Of a stretch of DNA of 64,000 nucleotides, positions 59,046-64,000 are shown one piece after another. Source of the stretch: Branchiostoma lanceolatum (taxonomy: Eukaryota; Chordata; Leptocardii; Amphioxiformes; Branchiostomatidae); NCBI RefSeq assembly GCF_035083965.1, contig NC_089722.1, positions 40,037,958 through 40,101,957 on the forward strand, given 5' to 3'. A model generated the notes under the pieces. The model was given only the letters and a program-made list of their open reading frames with translations, did no database searches and was not told the origin of the DNA. Numbering within the stretch: position 1 is the stretch's first letter; each line of letters begins with the position of its first letter. The position numbers were made by a program, and so were the translations under genes.

Positions 59046-59639
59046 AGACAAGATTAGGAGCTGATGTTTGATGTTAGAATCAGAATGCTTTAAATTTCCT
59101 CAGCATCTGATAATGCGATCTCTTTTTTCATTACCTTTTGACTCATTTCATCTACATTGGCTTCAAAATCGAGCAACAGGAGTGCAACAAAGTAACTCAA
59201 AATTTCAAATTATTGGTATGTAATTATGTATATCAGGGTATCTTGTGCTGTCAAAAGGCGCACATTCTTCACGAGACCAGTGGCAATTGGTTAAATTAGT
59301 GACTGAGGTAGTTTGTAACAGCGGTGAATAATTCCTCCGTGTTCAGGTAAAAAGACACCATATACACAGCATGCTGGAAGTGTCAAGAAATTTGCAACCA
59401 ATGAATAGGGGTACTGAATTCTGGAAGACCCAGATTCAAGGAGACACTCTGAACACTCTTGAAAGATATGTTAAATATATATATTGTCAACGTATATGTA
59501 GCAAAGTAGAAAACGTATAGGGACTTAAGTCACCTTGTTCGTATGCTGTGCCACTAACATCAAGTTCAAGTGGATATAGTCATTGAGCAAAGAACTTTGC
59601 TCTAATAGGCAGTTTACAATTAGCCAATAGTAGGCGAAA

Positions 59640-60030
59640 TTCATAGCCCAATGTGTACATTGTGTAATGAAAATGAGACCTATATACTCATGTTTGCCAA
59701 TTGTAAAAGACTTGGAAAATTCTGGAAAAAGGTTGAAAACATAATCATAATCTGGAGGTGATTTTTACTATGAGCTGAGTTATTACTTTGGTAAAGTTTG
59801 TCGTTTACAAACCATGGATAAAACATAAGGACAGTGACAGAGACAGTGATGAATGAAAATGTATGGGGCATCTTCCTGTTCGACTCTGTAATGTTCAACA
59901 GTTAGCACCCTTAGCTTCGTACGTTATTTATTTACATTTTTATATTGTGTTTATGATTGTCTACATGCTGTACATACTTTGTTATTAATAAAGGTTGATT
60001 TTTTTTTTAAATTATAAAAAGTATAGCTTT
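59640..60030 (+). pseudogene. LINE remnant with zinc-knuckle-like end and A-rich tail
   Basis: The plus-strand translation includes MCTLCNENETYILMFANCKR, resembling the zinc-binding motif at the end of some LINE RT ORFs, then stops. It ends at AATAAAGG (59987) and an A/T-rich tail. Confidence 0.5.
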
Positions 60031-63000
60031 AGGATAAATTGTGGTCATTACAAAATAGCTGATCAGAATAAACTTGTGGTGTAGGAAAGTTTCTGTGTAA
60101 TATTCTGTGTGCATGATGTTAATATAATGGTTATCTATAGGTTCTATAATCTAATTTCTACAACATTTCATATATGAGCAAAACAGCTAATAGCTAATGT
60201 CATGAGTCATTTCTGTCAATTTTCCCTACATACGTGTACGTTTCGAAAATCAGTGAGAATTTTCTATGTTATTAGTAATGGATGGACAAGTTGGACTTTT
60301 TTGGAAGCAGAGGATTATGATAACAGAAATAACAATCGTTTGTAAGGAAACATGGGAAACGTGCACGTGTTGTTCAAGTATAGAGCCACAACAATAACGA
60401 TATCGTCATTTTCTGAAAAGTTTACATAGAAATATTAATGTCTGTATATATATATATGTATATATTAGACAGCCGACTTGCAAATTCAAAGATCTTTTGT
60501 AGCAACATTATAATATAGCTTCTATTTTTAGGATATTTAAACTTATAGGTGGAAGCTGGCATTAAATAATGGTACAGAACATATACATGATTTTACTATT
60601 AGATAAATTAATATCACTCATATGAAAAGTAAATTGCACGGTTATGATACTTCCATATGAGCTTGAGGAAGATTGGCATCTGTACGAATGTCATTTCAAT
60701 GCAGACTATTTAGTCCCTTCAATATTAAACGTTTTGAATAGCAAATTTTTTGGATGCTGGTAATGCTTCGAGTCTAGTTGATTTAAGTAACGCTTTAGGG
60801 ATCATTCGTGTGGTTAATACTAAATAGCTGATCAGACTAACATGTACATGTGGCGTTGGAAAGTTTCTGTGTAATGTGCAGTGTGTATGGTTGTGTCTGC
60901 ACGCTGACCCGATGATTTTTTTCAACGAGTAACACGACCTTCCCGATGGTTTCCACCACAGGTTACTGAAACAAAACAAAGTGTTTTTAGAAGGACTAAT
61001 CACCAAATGCAGAGCGTTTCGTTATCATTTAACGTTACATGTTTGCTCTTTAACATGGTTAGAACCATCGCGGTTTGTCCCCAATAATGATTTGTGGATT
61101 GTTTTTGTTACTATTTGCACGACAGGACTTGGGACCTTGATCCTGCTAAAAATATGACACTGAGCAAATATTGAGTATATAAAATGATACAGACGACAGA
61201 AACATCACTAGTTTAAACGGCAGAAAGTCTGAATATTATCATGATAGTCATGCCGCTCTGCTATAGAAGACACATCAACATTCCAACCTTGTCTGTGTGA
61301 CCTGTGACCCACGGCGAGGACACACACCTATGTGACGTCACGGGGATGTCCCTAGACGCCCCAGGGCTTCAGCCCAGATAAACAAACACACCATCTTATC
61401 TTGTCACGTAATGGAAAAGGGGATGCTTCCTGACAGCGTGACAACAAGGTCAGGTCATTGTTCCATTTTGTTGATATTGCTGCATAGAAGTCAGTGAATC
61501 TGTCACTTGTTCTGCTACCGTTTTTAACGCAGATTGTTTAATTAATTTCATTTCTTAATCAGGTCATTGGCCCTTGACTCTTTCTGCGCTGCTGTGGCAT
61601 AGGTACTTCCGCATTCGGTGCGTTTCGCTGCGGTGTAACGCGTTCAGTTGAAAAATACCCCAACCCGTACATATACGGCACCCCCATACAGGCTCTCTGA
61701 GGTGCAACAATATAGATATGGGTCCCACAGGACAAGAGTTGAAACAATACTTCATTGTAGTTAAGATATTCAAATTCTACTGATATCTATTTAAAAAAAA
61801 CTACAGGCTATTTTTGGAGGACGTTCTATCAACATGTCAGATTGTGACGTCATGGGGATCTCCCCACACGTACCAGTATCGGTACCTGTGTCTGTCATGT
61901 CTATTTTTAGTTCAATAACTAATGACTGATGTTTTGTTTCCTTGAAGCAAGCTGTTGTATCATTGTCTTGATTAAATTAAGTGCCTAATGTTACCCGGAA
62001 TTGATCATTACCCACGTTGCGTATCACCCTGGCACATTGGACGTTTTCCTCATTGAGTTATCAGACACAGGATTCGACGGACGTCAATTTTGGTCGGAGA
62101 GATTTTTCAAAATCTTCTGTCAAAATATTGAGCAGGTAGGACCAACGTTTACGTAACACGGTGTTTGCGAGAAATTGGTGTAGGTCTTTTTATAAGTTAC
62201 CATGGTTGCTGGTAGTTCTTTAATACTGAGTTAATTGGAAAGAAGGGGTCTTTCTACGATCTTCTTTCAAATGTACCTTTCGTCGATCTTTTAGACAGTT
62301 TTTATTCCGATCTTAACATCAAGCATATTAACTGATCGATAACAGATTATGGACATAATGTAAGTTACTTCAGGAAAACAATGACAGAAAACACGGTGTT
62401 GTGTAGCCTGATCCCTGTCTCTACGAGTCGGCTTAGGTCTGTTTTACCGGGCCCAGACTGCTATATTGACCCGTTTCTGTCAGATTGTCTTCTTAGCTGC
62501 CATATAGAGTTTCGCAGCCACCGCCGTTTGGCCTTTAATTAAAGCCAAGGCCGTAAACCCACTCCCGGGCGGGCTAATCCGTCTGGGCGGGCGGGCATCA
62601 CTCCCAGCACCGTAACGAAACCGGGGAGCTCCCGACGGTATGGTTTCCAGGCTAGCTGTTGTGCAGTAGATTGTAGAACGATCTTGGCAATTTTAGGTCA
62701 TATGCTATGTATATTTCTGGCGAGTAGCAATAGCTGGCTAGTTAGACCCAGAAAGCCATATACAAATTGAAATACATATCCACTGAGGGTCTGAGACAAA
62801 CAGTGGTCTATATAAATATATATAAAAGGCCATATAGAGAGATGGGGCGAATTATTAATATGATTGCAAGCTTTCGTCCAAAGGTTTGAGCAAATCTATT
62901 CTAATCATGTAATGTAGACTAAATTGACTTGAACATTCAGTATTTGGCGAGACAAAAGATGTAATGATTACCTCTGTATTCAGCACTACGGCTTTACCCT

Positions 63001-63600
63001 GATTGGCCTTGCGTTATAAACCATGTAAAAATTCTAGCGTTATAAACCATGTAAACAAGACCATAGCACGTCCAGGTCAAAAGATACAAAAATAGAATTT
63101 CTGCTACAGTACCAAGATGACATACCAGGGGTCCCAAAATCGACCTCGACCGGCTTCACCCCCCCCCCCCCACACACACACACACATACCAAATATCATT
63201 GTAATCCATCAAGAGGTTCTTGAGTTATGCTGACTACAGTAGTGCGGAAACACAAATGCAGACACACACACAGACAGACACACCCAAAACTATATCTCCA
63301 TTTGTCATGGAGATAATAAATCTAGTAGCCATTCTGATGTATTTTAATCAGTCGATTTTATTAGATGTAGAATGTGAATAATAGCTGTAATGACTTTTAT
63401 ATGGTATGTATGTCTTATGTTGGAATGTTTTATGTCTAAGAAGATTAGCTGGTTGCAAATCTTATATGTTAACTAATGGACTTACCAAAGTGTCCAAAGC
63501 ATCCAAAAGCAAACATCCGTCAGGGCAATGTTTTATGAAATCCCATCATAAGCTAAAATTTCATATTCATTTTGAAAATTATCTCCATTTTCTTTGGTTT
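60031..63600. other. Intergenic region upstream of the last gene
   Basis: AT-rich. It holds a TAGCCTG/CAGGCTA-ended element (62404-62653, GC-rich interior), two TGACGTCA sites (61334 and 61844), a direct repeat of GCGTTATAAACCATGTAAA at 63010-63055, and a C/CA tract at 63152-63186. No exon recognised apart from a possible non-coding one ending near 62137. Confidence 0.45.
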
Positions 63601-63640
63601 TTAGCTTGGGCGATTGAAATTTCTCCAGCAGTCACCAACA

Positions 63641-63727
63641 ATGGCGAACTTTGACGAAGAGAAGGCTCATCCTCCGTACAACCTGCTGACCGGGGGACTT
63701 ACTCCAATCGACATCAGTGTTGTCAAG
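63641..63727 (+). CDS. First coding exon of an unidentified gene, cut by the right edge
   Basis: ATG in a good context (ACAATGGCG), then 29 codons (MANFDEEKAHPPYNLLTGGL...), ending in a GTTAGA donor in phase 0. An acceptor (GGTTTTTAG at 63604) precedes it, so a non-coding exon lies upstream; a possible one ends GAGCAG/GTAGGA near 62137. No signal peptide. The PPY motif recalls small membrane adaptors, but 29 residues are too few to assign. Confidence 0.5.
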
Positions 63728-63802
63728 GTTAGATACATGCATGTCTAAAGTTGTATTTATTGTATTTATTGTTTGAGTTTGATGGATAAGCCTTTTGATA
63801 AG

Positions 63803-64000
63803 TGCGGTGGGTTCTTTAACGTGCTCGAGGTGTGGCTCTCCTCAAACACGGGACCTCCATTTAATGTCCTATCCGAGGAACGCCCCTAACCGAAGCTGGG
63901 TACTCATTTACACCTAAGTGAAGTCGTGTAAAGTGCCTTTCCCAAGGGCACAACATCGGGGCATATCGGTGGTTTCGAACCCGGAACCTCTCGGTTGTGG
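63803..64000 (-). mobile_element. Deu-domain SINE, minus strand, cut by the window edge
   Basis: Close relative of the 54130 copy: GTGGGTTCTTTAACGTGC, CACGGGACCTCCATTTAA(T/C)GTCC, AAGTGCCTTTCCCAAGGGCACAAC and GGTTTCGAACCCGGAACC are shared. The tRNA-like head reaches the end of the window. Confidence 0.78.

Overview
The window looks like nuclear DNA of an invertebrate deuterostome, most probably a cephalochordate (amphioxus, Branchiostoma-like). The reasons are small exons with GT/AG introns, heavy shuffling of extracellular modules (CUB, LDLa, Frizzled CRD, kringle, CCP, ShKT, CAP), a CARD/coiled-coil gene, and three SINE copies carrying what I recognise as the deuterostome 'Deu' core. The species is inferred. 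All gene models below were built by hand from splice signals, reading phase and domain logic; no alignment was run.

Layout. (1) 2.7-14.7 kb, minus strand: a secreted protein with signal peptide, two ShKT modules and a CAP domain. Its 3' end runs off the left edge, and one intron holds a 3.6-kb inverted-repeat element with TTAA at both ends. (2) 18.4-23.8 kb, plus: a secreted protein with three six-cysteine CCP modules; an intron holds a 5'-truncated LINE. (3) 23.8-29.3 kb: intergenic, mostly a degenerate tandem array of roughly 0.5-kb units. (4) 29.3-34.4 kb, plus: an orphan 295-residue protein. (5) 37-44.3 kb, plus: a CARD protein with two alternative terminal coiled-coil exons. (6) 46.2-58.4 kb, plus: the most striking gene. 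Fifteen coding exons with matching phases give a predicted 882-residue protein: signal peptide, CUB, LDLa, Frizzled CRD, kringle, CCP, then a complete Cys-loop (pentameric) ligand-gated ion channel with four membrane segments. (7) 63.6 kb, plus: the first coding exon of another gene, cut by the right edge.

The unusual biology is the fusion in (6). CUB/LDLa, CCP and Frizzled/kringle are module types used in other animals by separate proteins that cluster acetylcholine receptors (LEV-10, LEV-9, MuSK/ROR). Here they sit in cis on a channel subunit. The channel keeps the 13-residue Cys-loop and an acidic residue at M2 -1', suggesting cation conduction, but lacks the aromatic residues and vicinal cysteines of a standard acetylcholine site, so its ligand is open.

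The rest is introns and spacers rich in repeats: several MITE families, a hairpin element with 12-13 bp target duplications, LINE 3' ends, microsatellites and tandem duplications. No rRNA, functional tRNA, CRISPR or prokaryotic operon was seen.
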